64,000 nucleotides of DNA from Nocardia vinacea NBRC 16497 (GTDB taxonomy: Bacteria > Actinomycetota > Actinomycetes > Mycobacteriales > Mycobacteriaceae): contig NZ_BAGN01000423.1 of the NCBI RefSeq assembly GCF_000308835.1, positions 17,410 through 81,409 of the forward strand, given 5' to 3'. How positions within the stretch are numbered: position 1 is the stretch's first letter; the number at the start of each line of letters is the position of its first letter. Shown piece by piece: positions 1-10,200 of this stretch. The notes under the pieces are model-generated. The model was not told where the DNA came from. It ran no database searches and saw only the letters and a list, made by a program, of their open reading frames with translations. Made by a program: the position numbers and the translations under genes.

Positions 1-2
1 CC

Positions 3-1022
3 TCGCGCGACGGGTTCCACACTACGTTCCTCATCGCAATGGCGGCGGCCCTGGCAGCACTCGCTCTGTCTGCCTGCATTCCCATGCGCAAGGCGACAGT
101 CCAGACCGTATCCGAGCCCGAGTCCGAGCCAGTCCCGGCCACGTCGGTCGCCAGGCACACGTCGATCCAGCAGAACGGTTACGGTCCGCACGCGGTCGGC
201 GCCTTGTCGCAGACCACGCCTCCAGCCGCCGTGTTGACCGGGGCCGACTTCGACGGCGGGTCGCTCGGTGGCCGCATCCACCGCGAAGACGGCCGCCCGG
301 TGCCCGATGCGGCACTGACACTGATCGACCATCGTGGCCATCAGGTCGCGCGAGCAACCGGAGGCGCCGACGGCGGCTATACGATCAGTGCACCCGACGC
401 CGGGAACTACGTATTGATCGTCTCGGCGACAGGACACCTGCCCACAGCCGTCAATGTCGCCATCGGCCAGCGACCACAGCCACTGGACCTCACACTGACG
501 GGCGGCGGCGAGCTATCGGGTGTGGTCCGCACGGTCGGCCACGGCGAGCCGCTGCCCGGTGCCACCATCACACTGACCGACCTGCGCGGCGAGGTCGTCG
601 GGGCGGCCATCGCGGCAGACGACGGCACCTACGTGTATCACGGCCTGGGTTCGGGCACCTACACCCTGGTAGCCGCCGCCGAGCACATGCGCCCCCACGC
701 AACAACCCTGACCGTGCCGGAGAGTGGTCTGTTCCGCCAAGACATCGAGCTTTCCCCGATGGCCGTACTGGACGGCGCGGCGTCGGCCGACGGCGGCCGA
801 GTGGTACCGGATGTCCAGATCACGGTACTCGACGCGGCTGGGAACCTGACTGCCACGGCACGAACCGACGAGCACGGCCACTACGTGGTGCCAGATCTGC
901 TCGAAGGGCAGTACACGGTCATCGCGCGCGGCTACCCACCGGTGACCAGCCAAGTCACCGTTTCCGGCGGAGAAGTCCGCCACGACGTTCGGCTCGGCTA
1001 CGACCTCGGCGACCGGTCATGA
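3..1022 (+). CDS. C-terminal part of an MFS exporter fused to carboxypeptidase-regulatory-like repeats (5' truncated)
   Basis: The frame is open to the left edge, so the true start lies outside the window. The first ~27 visible residues form a hydrophobic helix ending in Arg-Lys, as in the last transmembrane segment of EmrB/QacA-type MFS drug exporters. An in-frame ATG at 39 falls inside this helix and is not a credible start. After a Pro/Ser/Thr linker come three repeats of the carboxypeptidase regulatory-like (beta-sandwich) type, beginning near 264, 513 and 766. Each has the pattern 'L-x-G-x-(I/V)...(G)-x-P-(V/L)-P-(D/G)-(A/V)-x-(I/L)-T-(L/V)-x-D' and a later 'D-G-x-Y' turn. Fusion of such repeats to MFS exporters is known in actinomycetes; their role is unclear, perhaps extracytoplasmic adhesion or complex formation. 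It overlaps the next gene by ATGA. The MFS part is inferred from one helix only. Confidence 0.75.
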   Translation, partial: SRDGFHTTFLIAMAAALAALALSACIPMRKATVQTVSEPESEPVPATSVARHTSIQQNGYGPHAVGALSQTTPPAAVLTGADFDGGSLGGRIHREDGRPVPDAALTLIDHRGHQVARATGGADGGYTISAPDAGNYVLIVSATGHLPTAVNVAIGQRPQPLDLTLTGGGELSGVVRTVGHGEPLPGATITLTDLRGEVVGAAIAADDGTYVYHGLGSGTYTLVAAAEHMRPHATTLTVPESGLFRQDIELSPMAVLDGAASADGGRVVPDVQITVLDAAGNLTATARTDEHGHYVVPDLLEGQYTVIARGYPPVTSQVTVSGGEVRHDVRLGYDLGDRS

Positions 1023-1840
1023 CCGGGTTGACCGCCCGTATTCGAACCGCCGAGGGGTGGCCGGTGCCGAACGCGGTGCTGACCGTGACAGACATGAGCG
1101 GGCGCCAGATCGCCCGCGCGGTCGCCGATGACACCGGAGCAGCGGCCACCGAGGCGCTACCCCCCGGGGTACACACTGCGGTGCTCACTGCACCGGGATT
1201 CCAGCCGGTGGCACGCGTCGCCCAAATATCTTCGGAGGGAAGATGTTTGCTCGGTGAGGTCAACCTGGCACCGGCGGCAGGAGTGGTCGAGCTGCCACCG
1301 CCCGGACCATGGATGATCGACCCGATGCACTCGACAGTGATCGCCACCGCACGCCACCTGGGCATCGCGAGCATCAAGGCCCGCTTCGCCGAGGTGAGCG
1401 GGCGGATCGATATCGCCGAACCATTCGAGCAGTCATCGGGGCACACCGAGATCAAGGCAGCGAGCATCGATACCGGCATCCCGATGCGCGACAACCACCT
1501 GCGTTCGCCCGAGTTCCTCGATGTCGACAGCTATCCGGTGATCACCTTCACCAGCAACGCGCTACGTCGTAGCGGCACCGACACCTGGGTAATGTCAGGC
1601 GAGCTGACCCTGCACGGACAGCGACGCCCGGTCGATCTCGATGTGACCTACGGTGGTTTCGGAGCCGACCCGTGGGGCGGCGTGCGTGCCGCATTTCATG
1701 CCGAAACACTATTGCACCGCAATGATTTCGCGATCGATTACAACGCGGTAGTCCGCGCGGGCGTAGCCGCCATCGGTACCACGGTCAAGATCGACCTGGA
1801 CATCGAGGTGGTGCAAGGGGAACAACTTCCGGCGATGTAG
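1019..1840 (+). CDS. YceI-family protein with N-terminal carboxypeptidase-regulatory-like domain
   Basis: The protein has 273 aa, starting at the ATG that overlaps the upstream stop (ATGA), so the two are translationally coupled. Residues ~3-85 repeat the beta-sandwich domain seen in the upstream exporter tail (motif WPVPNAVLTVTD). Residues ~97-265 are a complete YceI lipocalin-like barrel, with the N-terminal signature W-x-I-D-P-x-H-S, the central MRDNHLRSPEFLD segment, and the paired 'G-x-L-T-L-H-G' and 'HRNDFAIDYN' stretches. YceI proteins bind isoprenoid or other amphiphilic ligands. No signal peptide is visible, whereas the E. coli member is periplasmic. The shared accessory domain suggests the two proteins act together at the membrane; this is inference. 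Confidence 0.88.
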   Translation: MTGLTARIRTAEGWPVPNAVLTVTDMSGRQIARAVADDTGAAATEALPPGVHTAVLTAPGFQPVARVAQISSEGRCLLGEVNLAPAAGVVELPPPGPWMIDPMHSTVIATARHLGIASIKARFAEVSGRIDIAEPFEQSSGHTEIKAASIDTGIPMRDNHLRSPEFLDVDSYPVITFTSNALRRSGTDTWVMSGELTLHGQRRPVDLDVTYGGFGADPWGGVRAAFHAETLLHRNDFAIDYNAVVRAGVAAIGTTVKIDLDIEVVQGEQLPAM

Positions 1841-1855
1841 GCCGAGCGCTTGACG

Positions 1856-2896
1856 TCAGTTGTTCAGCCAGATCCCCGCCGGTGCGCAGACCAAGCCGAC
1901 GTCTTTGAGGGTCGAGATTCCGATCGGCGCGGCAGCGACGTCGAATACCGCGTTCACCGCGGGCATCGCGGTCATCGTGTCCCACTCGTGGTTGCCCCAG
2001 TTGTCGGGGGGAACGAACCGAATGCGGGTTTGTACTTCGGGTTCGCCCTTAATGATGACGTGGTAGTGGTCGTCGTCGAATTGCCAGTCCTCATTGAGCT
2101 GTTTGGTGAGGTACCACGCGACATTGGACTGGACGACGGTCTTGCCTGCGATCTTGCCGTTCCAGCCGGCGCGGATGGCGGCGATGGTGTCTTTCTCGAT
2201 GCGCAACCAACCGAGGTCGACCTCTGTCGATGCGGTGGCGTGTTCGATGAAGAACTCGATGTCGTCGAGCTGGTACCCCAACGCGGTGGCCATGCGCTGG
2301 TTCGAGTCCCGGAAGGTGCTCAGCCACAGTTTCGACATCTCGATCTTCTCAGGCGTCGCTTCGGGAAATGAGAAGCCGAGCGCCTGCCAGGTTTCGGCGG
2401 ACTCGTACACCGATACGTCGGCCGACTCGAAGATCGAGACCGTTTCGACGTTTCTGCACACCGCGGTCATCGCCGTGACCATCGTGTTGATCCAGCCCGG
2501 ATTGATGCCGGTGATGAACAGTGAGCTGTTGCCGCGCTCGCAGGCGGCGGCCAGTTTGTCCTGCGTTTCCCCTTGTATGCCACCGAGATTGAGGAACAGG
2601 TTGGTGCTGATCACATCGAGGCCGCTTTCGAGCAATCGCACCGCGTGATCGAGGTCGGCCATGAAAGGGGTGTAGATCACCACGTCGGCATCCAGGGCGG
2701 TCAGTGCATCGATATCGGTTGTCGCGAGGACTCCGGTGTCGGGGCGACCGCACAGGAAACCGGCGTCGACACCTGCTTTGTCGGGCGAATAGGAGTAGAC
2801 CCCGACCAGTTCCAGCCGGGGGTCGTCGAGAATCCCGCGCAGGCTGAGCTTGCCAACCTTTCCCGTGGTCCATTGGATGACTCGCAGTGTGGTCAT
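1856..2896 (-). CDS. NAD(P)H-dependent amine dehydrogenase / dihydrodipicolinate-reductase-like protein
   Basis: The protein has 346 aa. The start at 2896 is chosen over an in-frame start 26 codons upstream, because a strong GGAGGA sits seven bases before this ATG and the Rossmann fold begins at once (RVIQWTTGKVGK). Residues 1-~130 are a DapB-like NAD(P)-binding domain. The rest matches the C-terminal domain of 2,4-diaminopentanoate dehydrogenase-like proteins, including the conserved segment FITGINPGW. Actinomycetes carry many copies, usually annotated only as dihydrodipicolinate reductase N-terminal domain proteins; they are not the lysine-pathway DapB. The substrate is unknown. It is a single gene on the minus strand with an inverted repeat 83 bases upstream that may be an operator. 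Confidence 0.85.
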   Translation of the reverse strand: MTTLRVIQWTTGKVGKLSLRGILDDPRLELVGVYSYSPDKAGVDAGFLCGRPDTGVLATTDIDALTALDADVVIYTPFMADLDHAVRLLESGLDVISTNLFLNLGGIQGETQDKLAAACERGNSSLFITGINPGWINTMVTAMTAVCRNVETVSIFESADVSVYESAETWQALGFSFPEATPEKIEMSKLWLSTFRDSNQRMATALGYQLDDIEFFIEHATASTEVDLGWLRIEKDTIAAIRAGWNGKIAGKTVVQSNVAWYLTKQLNEDWQFDDDHYHVIIKGEPEVQTRIRFVPPDNWGNHEWDTMTAMPAVNAVFDVAAAPIGISTLKDVGLVCAPAGIWLNN

Positions 2897-3492
2897 AGGT
2901 TCCTCCAACGCTGGCGTCGGCCGCAGCCCACAGGCGGCCGTATTCGACGTGTGCCGGCCAGAGAGCTCATTCAATCTTGAAGAATGCAGTTCTTCTGTGA
3001 CGAGAGGATACTAGATGATTTTGGCAATCCTATTTTCATTTTGGAACCTTTGAGTGAGGCGAACGCCCGAATGGCCGCTTCGGTCTGCGCGACCAGCGGC
3101 TTCTCCAGTGGACCCGGCGGCGGACTCGGCGCGGTAAGCCGAGCCTGCGGGCGAAGCAGCGGTGGTCGGTGACGTCGAAGGCGTTGGGCTTGCCGAGTTC
3201 GTAGCCGGATGAAATTCGGCTTTCCGACTGAGAGATTTCCATTCCTCGTCTTATCGGTCGTGGTCCAGCAAATGGAACAGCCGGTTCGCTCATCCGACCA
3301 CGCACTACCGCGGCAGGCCGATCGGCTCCAGCATTGGTCCATCGCGCCGAACAGGCGCCGGGGGTTCGTCTTACAGCGAGAAGTCTCCGCTCCCACCTTT
3401 CGCCAGGCGTCTCATCGACGCCTCAGGGCGCCGAGGCGGGTGGCTCGACGACTCGGGGGAAGTTTCGAACATTCGAAATCGAGGGAGTTCAG
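2897..3492. other. Intergenic region between divergent genes, 596 bases
   Basis: It holds the inverted repeat at 2979-2995 and an unusually AT-rich stretch at about 2975-3050, a plausible promoter zone. The GC-rich remainder (3060-3470) reads as short, mutually frameshifted minus-strand fragments with no recognisable domain, possibly an eroded gene. I see no convincing gene. Confidence 0.4.
2979..2995. promoter_or_regulatory. Perfect inverted repeat upstream of the dehydrogenase gene (possible operator)
   Basis: The sequence reads GAAGAA-TGCAG-TTCTTC, a perfect 6-bp palindrome with a 5-bp spacer. It lies in an AT-rich pocket 83 bases before the start at 2896. Position and symmetry fit a repressor operator, but no regulator gene is adjacent in the window. 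Confidence 0.35.
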
Positions 3493-4314
3493 ATGGTCGA
3501 CAGCCTTTTTGCTGACGTGTCATATTTTCAGTCGCCGGTGGACGATTCCTATCCGCACGCAATCCTGAGTTTCCGGTCCAACGACGGCACATTCGGTGAC
3601 CCGAATTTCGCCGTCAACTACGAATGGGCCTGCCAGGCAGCGGATTCGGGTCGGTTGGCGTGTTTCATCGTCTACTTCTACTGGCGGCCGAACTGGCACG
3701 ACACCATGCGCACCCACCGGGAAATGGTGGAGCGGGCCGGTGGTCCGCATCCGCGGATGATCACGATGATCGACGTCGAATCCGGCGGCAATCCCCACGG
3801 CGATCAGTCCGACGGAATCAACCGCGCCTACTGGAATATCGCAGACTGGCTGGGGGATCCACGACGGGTCATCGGTTACGCCAACCACGGCGACTTCCAC
3901 GGCATGTGGTCCGACCGGCCCGATGGATTGCGGGTGATCGGCGCCGGCTACGGCCGCAACCCGAATCTGCCCGGTCAGATCGCGCATCAATACACCGACG
4001 GCAAAGGCTTCGGCGGCGGCCTGCCCGAGGGCTGCCCACCGTTCGGTGCGTGCGACATGAACGCCGCCAACGGTATGTCGCCGCAGGATTTCGCCGCGGC
4101 GTGCGGCGTGGGAATAGAGGAGGAATTCATGTCCGCATTGAACGAGGCCGAACAGCGCGAACTGCTGGAGAAGACCCGCGACATCTGGATCCAGTTGCGC
4201 GGCCCAGAAGGCAAGGGCTGGCCGCAACTCGGCAAGAACACCCACGGCGAGAACCTGACCCCGGTCGACGCGCTCGCCGCTGTCGAGCAAGCGCTGGATC
4301 ACCCGCGGAAATAG
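3493..4314 (+). CDS. GH25-family muramidase (phage endolysin-like), no signal peptide
   Basis: The protein has 273 aa. The start at 3493 is supported by a GAGGGAG element 5 bases upstream and by the domain starting immediately (DVSYFQ at residues 8-13); a longer in-frame extension is Arg-rich and not protein-like. Residues ~5-205 have the GH25 layout: Asp8 in the first strand, the catalytic DVE (Asp94, Glu96) in MIDVESGG, and a late HQYTDG strand. The C-terminal ~60 residues (after a helix starting MSALNEAEQRELL) carry the GWPQLG element seen at the ends of actinophage lysins and minor tail proteins. GH25 enzymes cleave MurNAc-GlcNAc bonds in peptidoglycan. With no signal peptide it would have to act after cell lysis or through a partner. 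It heads a same-strand cassette with the next two genes (29- and 16-base gaps). Confidence 0.85.
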   Translation: MVDSLFADVSYFQSPVDDSYPHAILSFRSNDGTFGDPNFAVNYEWACQAADSGRLACFIVYFYWRPNWHDTMRTHREMVERAGGPHPRMITMIDVESGGNPHGDQSDGINRAYWNIADWLGDPRRVIGYANHGDFHGMWSDRPDGLRVIGAGYGRNPNLPGQIAHQYTDGKGFGGGLPEGCPPFGACDMNAANGMSPQDFAAACGVGIEEEFMSALNEAEQRELLEKTRDIWIQLRGPEGKGWPQLGKNTHGENLTPVDALAAVEQALDHPRK

Positions 4315-4343
4315 TCACCCAACGCCACGTCGAAGGAGGAATC

Positions 4344-7217
4344 ATGGTGGAGTTATTTCGTTTCATACAGCAGGCGTTCGTTTCTTCCGAGGACCGGAAC
4401 TCGATCGATCTGACAACGCAATCGGCGTTCCAGAACCGATTGCTCGATCTCGTCGAACACGGCCCATATAGCGAAGTGCGTGTCGAGGCCGAGCGATTCA
4501 TCGACGGGTTGACCGGCAGCGGTTCCAACGAGCTTGGATCCAACCGGTTGGCCCGGCTCGGGAAATATGGGGAGTTGCGAGCGAAACTGCTTGCCCTGCC
4601 CGCGTCCCCACCGCCGGCACCGGACAAGGTCAACAAGGCGGTCAAGGATGTATTCGGCCAGACAGCGGCCGAACTCGTTGCCGCGCAGGCGTTCAAGGAC
4701 GAACTGGTGGTGTCGAGCGACGCGCTGGTCGCAGTGAAGATCACCACCAGGTTCGACCGGCTGGAGGCGCCCGCGATCACCGCCATGCGCCAGGTGGCCG
4801 CGTTCGTGGTCGATTTCGCGGCCGGTCGGGTCGATCCGCTGACCGCCGAGCGGATCCGCGCACTGCTGGATCGTGCCGTGCGGATCCCCGAGGTGTTCTT
4901 TCCCCGTAAAGGGGGCGATCCGCAGGTAGTGGCGGTAGCACCGGAATTGGATGCCGTGGCGGTACGTCTGGCCGGATTGACCACAGAGCAGACGGCGTTC
5001 CGGCAGGCATACGAGACGCTGATGTCCGCACGCCCGGGTCAGCTCGCTGTCCACACCACTCCGAACGTGGAGCAGGCCGCGACGACCGACGGACAAGAGC
5101 AGAGCCAAGCGCGAGCGGACGCCGCCGCCAGTGTGCTCGGGCTGGCACCCGCGACAGTGGCCGCGCTGGATCCGCTTGTCCACGAGCATCTTCAGGCCGA
5201 ACTCGGCGACATCGCCACCGCGTCTGTGCAGGATGTCCTCGATGTCGTCAAGCGTCGCTGGTTGACCGTTTCGCATCAGGTGGAGCCGACCCGGATCCCC
5301 GAGCCGGCGCGCGTCTATCGCCTGGGGGCGAACCTGTTCGCGGTCCAGGAGCGACCAGCCGACGCGGCCATCGCCGACCCGCCGATTCCGGACTTCAGCC
5401 ATGCGGTCACCCGCCCGGTCGGCGTCGGCGACCTGCAGGTCGTCCGGCAGGAGCTCATCGGCTATGCGGCCTCCGACATCTCCCACATCGAGAACGTGCT
5501 ACCCGGCGAGTTGCTGCGCAAGACGACCAAACGCGAGGAAACCTCGGAGCTGATCATCTCCGAGGAGATCGAGACCTCGCAGAGCACCGAGCGGGATACC
5601 CAGACGACCGACCGCAACGAACTCGCCACCGAGGCCGAAAAGGAGGCGGGCCAGCAAAGCTCGAGCACACAGGATCAGACCTCCACCAGCAATTACGGCA
5701 GGCTGGTCGAGAACAGCAAGACCAATTACGCCCGCAGTGTCACCGACCGAGCCGTGAACAAACTGACCCAATCGGTGAAACAGCAACGAGTGCAACGGGA
5801 AAAGAAGGTGTACACCGAGGAGGCGATGCACCAGCTGGACAACAGCAATGGGCTGCGGCCGATCCGTGGCATCTACCAATGGGTCGACAAGAAATACAAG
5901 ACCCGGGTGGTCAACTACGGCAAGCGACTGCTCTACGACGTGGTCATTCCGGAACCTGCGGCGTTCCTGATCGATACGCTCAAGACCGCAGCACAGCCGG
6001 AGAACTTCCAGCTCGCCCGGCCGATCGAGCCGACCATCACGCCCGCCGAGCTGAATGCGGCGAACTATCAGGACTGGGCCGCCAGATACGGCGTGACCGG
6101 GGCGGTGACTCCGCCACCCGAGGAATTCATCACGACCGTCGCGCGCACCGGCACTGGTGAGCCGGGCAAACCGATGGACGGGCACTACGGCACGGGGAGT
6201 CCGGACTTCGCTCAGGAGTACAACGCGTTCACGATCCGGGTGCCGGAAAACTACACCGCAATCGGCGGCTATGTGCAGCGCACGAATCAGCACATCGCCC
6301 TACCGGACACCGACTACCCCTATTTCGAGTTCTTCATCGGGGAGAGCGTGTTCATCCGGTTCGGCAAGACCGCCAACCCCAACCTCAACGAGTCGTTCAC
6401 CCTGCCCCAGGTGACCGGCGAGGTCCCGGTCACAATGAACTCGTTCCCGCGCATCCTGCAATTCAACTTCGCGATCGGCATCAACTGCAGGCGCACGGAC
6501 AAGGCGCTGGAGAAATGGCAGCTGGATACGCACGCGAAAGTCGTTGCGGGATATCAACGTCAGCGCACCGAATTCCTGGATCAGCTCGGGCGCTACCAGA
6601 ATGCGGTACGCACTCAGATGAGCCTGGCAAGCGCGCTCGGCCACGACCCGACGACCGAACGGCAGGAGCTGAAGAAGGCGTTCATCCACCTGTTGATCAG
6701 CGAGCACTTCGGCGAGGTGGCCTACCCGGCGCCGAATCGGCCCTACCAGTTCCCAGCGGATCCGCAGTACGTCGAACAGTGGGGTGCGGTTGTCGCGTTC
6801 TTCGAGCGTGCCTTCGAATGGGAGCACCTGATGTACCTGTTCTACCCGTACTTCTGGGGCAGGCAATCGCGCTGGGGCGAGCTGGTTCTCATTCAGGACA
6901 TCGACCCGCAGTTCGAGACATTCTTGAAGGCGGGTGCCGCGCGGGTCGTCATTCCGGTCCGGCCCGGCTTCGAGGCCGCGCTCGCGCACTTCCACGAAAC
7001 CGGTGACGTGTGGATGGGCGAAGAGATCCCCGACATGTTCAGTGAGCGGTACACGACGATCATCGCGGAAATCAAGGCGCGCAACGCCACACCGGAGGAC
7101 GAAGTGGTCGTCGACGAATGGGAGGTGCGCCTGCCGACGACCCTGGTCATGTTGAAGAACGATGCCGAGTTGCCCGCGTGGGCGTCGGCCACGGGCCGAC
7201 CCGGCGACGACAAGTGA
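4344..7217 (+). CDS. Large hypothetical protein with central charged/Ser-Thr-Gln-rich segment
   Basis: The protein has 957 aa, starting at an ATG preceded by AAGGAGGA. I do not recognise the family. There are three visible regions. Residues 1-~330 are helical and Ala-rich. Residues ~390-515 form a highly polar stretch rich in Glu, Thr, Ser and Gln ending in basic residues, likely coiled coil or disordered. Residues ~540-957 look globular, with many aromatic residues (for example YLFYPYFWGR) and a strand-rich end before an acidic linker. There is no signal peptide, transmembrane helix or catalytic motif that I can name. Its position between a phage-type lysin and a giant propeller-bearing protein suggests a structural or assembly role; that is inference. 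Confidence 0.8.
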   Translation: MVELFRFIQQAFVSSEDRNSIDLTTQSAFQNRLLDLVEHGPYSEVRVEAERFIDGLTGSGSNELGSNRLARLGKYGELRAKLLALPASPPPAPDKVNKAVKDVFGQTAAELVAAQAFKDELVVSSDALVAVKITTRFDRLEAPAITAMRQVAAFVVDFAAGRVDPLTAERIRALLDRAVRIPEVFFPRKGGDPQVVAVAPELDAVAVRLAGLTTEQTAFRQAYETLMSARPGQLAVHTTPNVEQAATTDGQEQSQARADAAASVLGLAPATVAALDPLVHEHLQAELGDIATASVQDVLDVVKRRWLTVSHQVEPTRIPEPARVYRLGANLFAVQERPADAAIADPPIPDFSHAVTRPVGVGDLQVVRQELIGYAASDISHIENVLPGELLRKTTKREETSELIISEEIETSQSTERDTQTTDRNELATEAEKEAGQQSSSTQDQTSTSNYGRLVENSKTNYARSVTDRAVNKLTQSVKQQRVQREKKVYTEEAMHQLDNSNGLRPIRGIYQWVDKKYKTRVVNYGKRLLYDVVIPEPAAFLIDTLKTAAQPENFQLARPIEPTITPAELNAANYQDWAARYGVTGAVTPPPEEFITTVARTGTGEPGKPMDGHYGTGSPDFAQEYNAFTIRVPENYTAIGGYVQRTNQHIALPDTDYPYFEFFIGESVFIRFGKTANPNLNESFTLPQVTGEVPVTMNSFPRILQFNFAIGINCRRTDKALEKWQLDTHAKVVAGYQRQRTEFLDQLGRYQNAVRTQMSLASALGHDPTTERQELKKAFIHLLISEHFGEVAYPAPNRPYQFPADPQYVEQWGAVVAFFERAFEWEHLMYLFYPYFWGRQSRWGELVLIQDIDPQFETFLKAGAARVVIPVRPGFEAALAHFHETGDVWMGEEIPDMFSERYTTIIAEIKARNATPEDEVVVDEWEVRLPTTLVMLKNDAELPAWASATGRPGDDK

Positions 7218-7233
7218 AGTAGGGGGACCGATC

Positions 7234-10200
7234 ATGGCTGACGAGAACACCCAGCTGCGTGCCGAATTGGAGAAGCGACGCCGCTGGTTCTTCGAAACCC
7301 AGTTGCGCAGACTGAATCTCCAGACCTTCCGGGGCATCGAGCGCGAGACGAACGATCCGGATCGGCAGCGGCTGCTGAACCTGATCAGCGAGCCGATCTC
7401 GCCCGGATCGCCCGAGAGTGTGCCGGGCCATCCGGAACGTCGACGGGCCAGGGTGTATCTCGACAGCCATGAACCGGTGTGGACCGCCGACGAGCAGGTA
7501 CGGCGGAATGCCTTCGCTGGAACACTGATCGGCAAGAACGGCGACTGGCTCAATTTTCGGGAGCCGCATCGGCTCATCGAGCGACTCGCGACACTGGCTG
7601 CGACTTTCGAAGAGGACCGGTTCACCTCGGCCCGTGAGCCGTCTCCGCTCGGTGAATACCGCCGCAAGCCAGCGACATTCGTCCCCGAACTGCCGAACTG
7701 GGTACCCGGCCAGATGTTCGACCCCTTGAAGGGGGAGGAACCCAAAGACGGGGAGGACCGGGTGACCGACGGCAGGGGGCAGGCGATCAGCCGCGCATTC
7801 GTCGCGCAGGAAAAGCCATGGCTACTGCCCGAGCTGTATCACCCCGCCCACCGAAACCCGGAGGCATTCGCGAAGACCGAGGCATCGGAGTGGCTGGCCG
7901 ATCTGGAGAAGTTCATCACCGACTTCGAGGCAGAGCTCCGTATTGTGCTCGGCGACAGTGTGACCCAGAAATTCACCTTCGCCGACAACGACTTCGGTAA
8001 GGCGATCTATCGCCAGGAGATCAACCGGGCACTGCGGAGCACGACCACGAGCGATGCCGCAGACCGGGTCGAGGCGCAGTTTCTGCCGTCGGTGGACATC
8101 CTCGACGATCGCCGTGTGCCGGTGCCGCACTACCGCTTCGGCATCCGAGTCGAAACCTCCGGATTCAAGCTCGACGACATCGAGAAGTTTCCGCATTCGG
8201 AGATGGCGAAGTACTGGCTGCGGGTCGTCAAGCATGGGCTGCGGGAGGTCTATGCCAATAAAGAGAACTCCGATATGGGCCTGTGCCATCTCATCCGGAT
8301 CCTGTACCTGTTCGGCACCATCCCGGCGAAGCTGGCTTCGGACGACGCACTGCACTGGCGGACACGGCCCGAACTGCCCCCGGACTTCGAGCAGTTCTTC
8401 GACAACCGCGCTGCGGAGCAGACATTCGCCGACAACCCGGCGTTGCTGAGCAGGCTACAGACCGCGAAGGAAAAGCTCCGCATCATCCTGCACGAGAGCG
8501 CGGCCGTGCCGGGCAGCGCTGCGATTACGTTCTCCCCGATCGCTCAGGAAGTGCTGCGGCAAGGTATCCGGCACTACAAATTCTGGCTCGACGAGCCGGC
8601 ACGCGCGATGAAGAGCTCCTTCTTCCAAAAGGTGCGCACCGACCTGGGTTATGAGGCCGAGAGCGAGATGGAGTACTGGTCGGAGAACCACTACATCATG
8701 TTCGCGTCTTCGGAATATCTGGCTGGACAGCTATGGGAATCCGACACTTTCGACGTGCGCGACTTCGCCGACGGCCGTCCCGACTCCGGTGCCCGATCCG
8801 GAAAGGAGCGCAAGGAACGTGGTAGGGCCAGGGTGTTGAGGTGGCTCAACCATCGGCTCCTGATGGGCTGGACGGAGTTCAATTCCTCCGGATACTACCG
8901 CGAGCACCTGTGGTCGCTGCTGAACCTGGTCGACTTCGCCCTCGATCCCGAGGTGCGCGAAAAGGCAACACTGGCAGCAGATCTCCTGCTCTTCGATGTG
9001 GCGCGATTCATGCACAAGGGCGCGATGGGCGCGGTCGGTGGACGCAGCCAGTTCTCCTCGAAGATGACCGGCCGCGACAATGCGCTCTCCGATGCCATCG
9101 AGCTGCTGTTCGGCACCCGCGGACTATGGTTCGATGACGACTCCGAGATCGGCGCCGCGATGGCCACCTCGACATATCGTATCCCGGAGGTTCTCCTCGA
9201 AATCGCCTGCAACCCACCGAAATCGGCGGTCATGGACCGGTCCCGGGTGTCGATCACCTTCGATGAGGCCTATAAGTACGGCATCTGGTTCTCGCAGGAG
9301 GACGACAAGGACAAATTCGATTCCCACCGTGCGGGATATGCGCCGAAGCTGAAGAAATATCTGCCGTTCGTCGAGAAAGTCGACGCGGATATCGAGCGCA
9401 CCCATCCCGGCTACAGCAGAACCGATGACAACATCGTCTTCTGGTGGGGCACATCGGCTTTCCTCAACAAGCAGGTGACGCGCGGCACGCTGGCCTGTGT
9501 CGACAAATTCGATCTGGGGCAGAGCGGGGTGTTCAAACAGCTTGCCAACGTGGTAGGCACGCTGCTGCCCAAGGTGAAAGGTGGAGCGATCTTCGGTGTG
9601 ATCGGCGGTCTGGTCGGTGGGGTGTACGGCGTCCTCGCCGGTGCGGTACTCGGAGCGATCCTCCAGATGGACGACGCCGAAGATATCGCCGACGACTTAT
9701 CCATATTCCTGGAGGGATCCACGCGCACGCGTGCCAATATCCTCACCTACCGCAATCCGGACATCATGCTGTCGAGCATCCAGAATTTCCGGGCCGGCCA
9801 GATGAATATCCAGTCCAATGTCAATCAGGCCACCATCAACGGCACGCTCAACGTCTTCAGCACCTCCGGGTTGGTGAACCTGGATGTGTCCCCGGTGCTC
9901 GCCGCGGCAGCGGGCGCGTTGGGCGGCGCGCTGGTGGCAGGCCCCCCCGGTGCGATCATCGGCGGCGTTGCCGCGGCGGTATCGAGCGAATCGCAGCTCA
10001 CCGGCAGTAAACTGTTCCGCACCGACCATGACGGCGTAGACGGATTGGACTGGTGGACCGGATATTTCGCGCTGCCGATGGTTGTCCAGCACGGACCGGC
10101 CGCGATCATCGCCTACGACTTCCACGATATTCAGAACGATCTCGCCGACTGCGGATCCCATGTGTTCTTTCCGAAGGTCGGCTTCGACAGCGTCGACGAG

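Noticed and set aside
3624..4343. A 240-codon extension upstream of the 957-aa protein
   Set aside because: It lies in another frame of the GH25 gene, is Arg-rich, and the internal ATG at 4344 has an ideal ribosome site.
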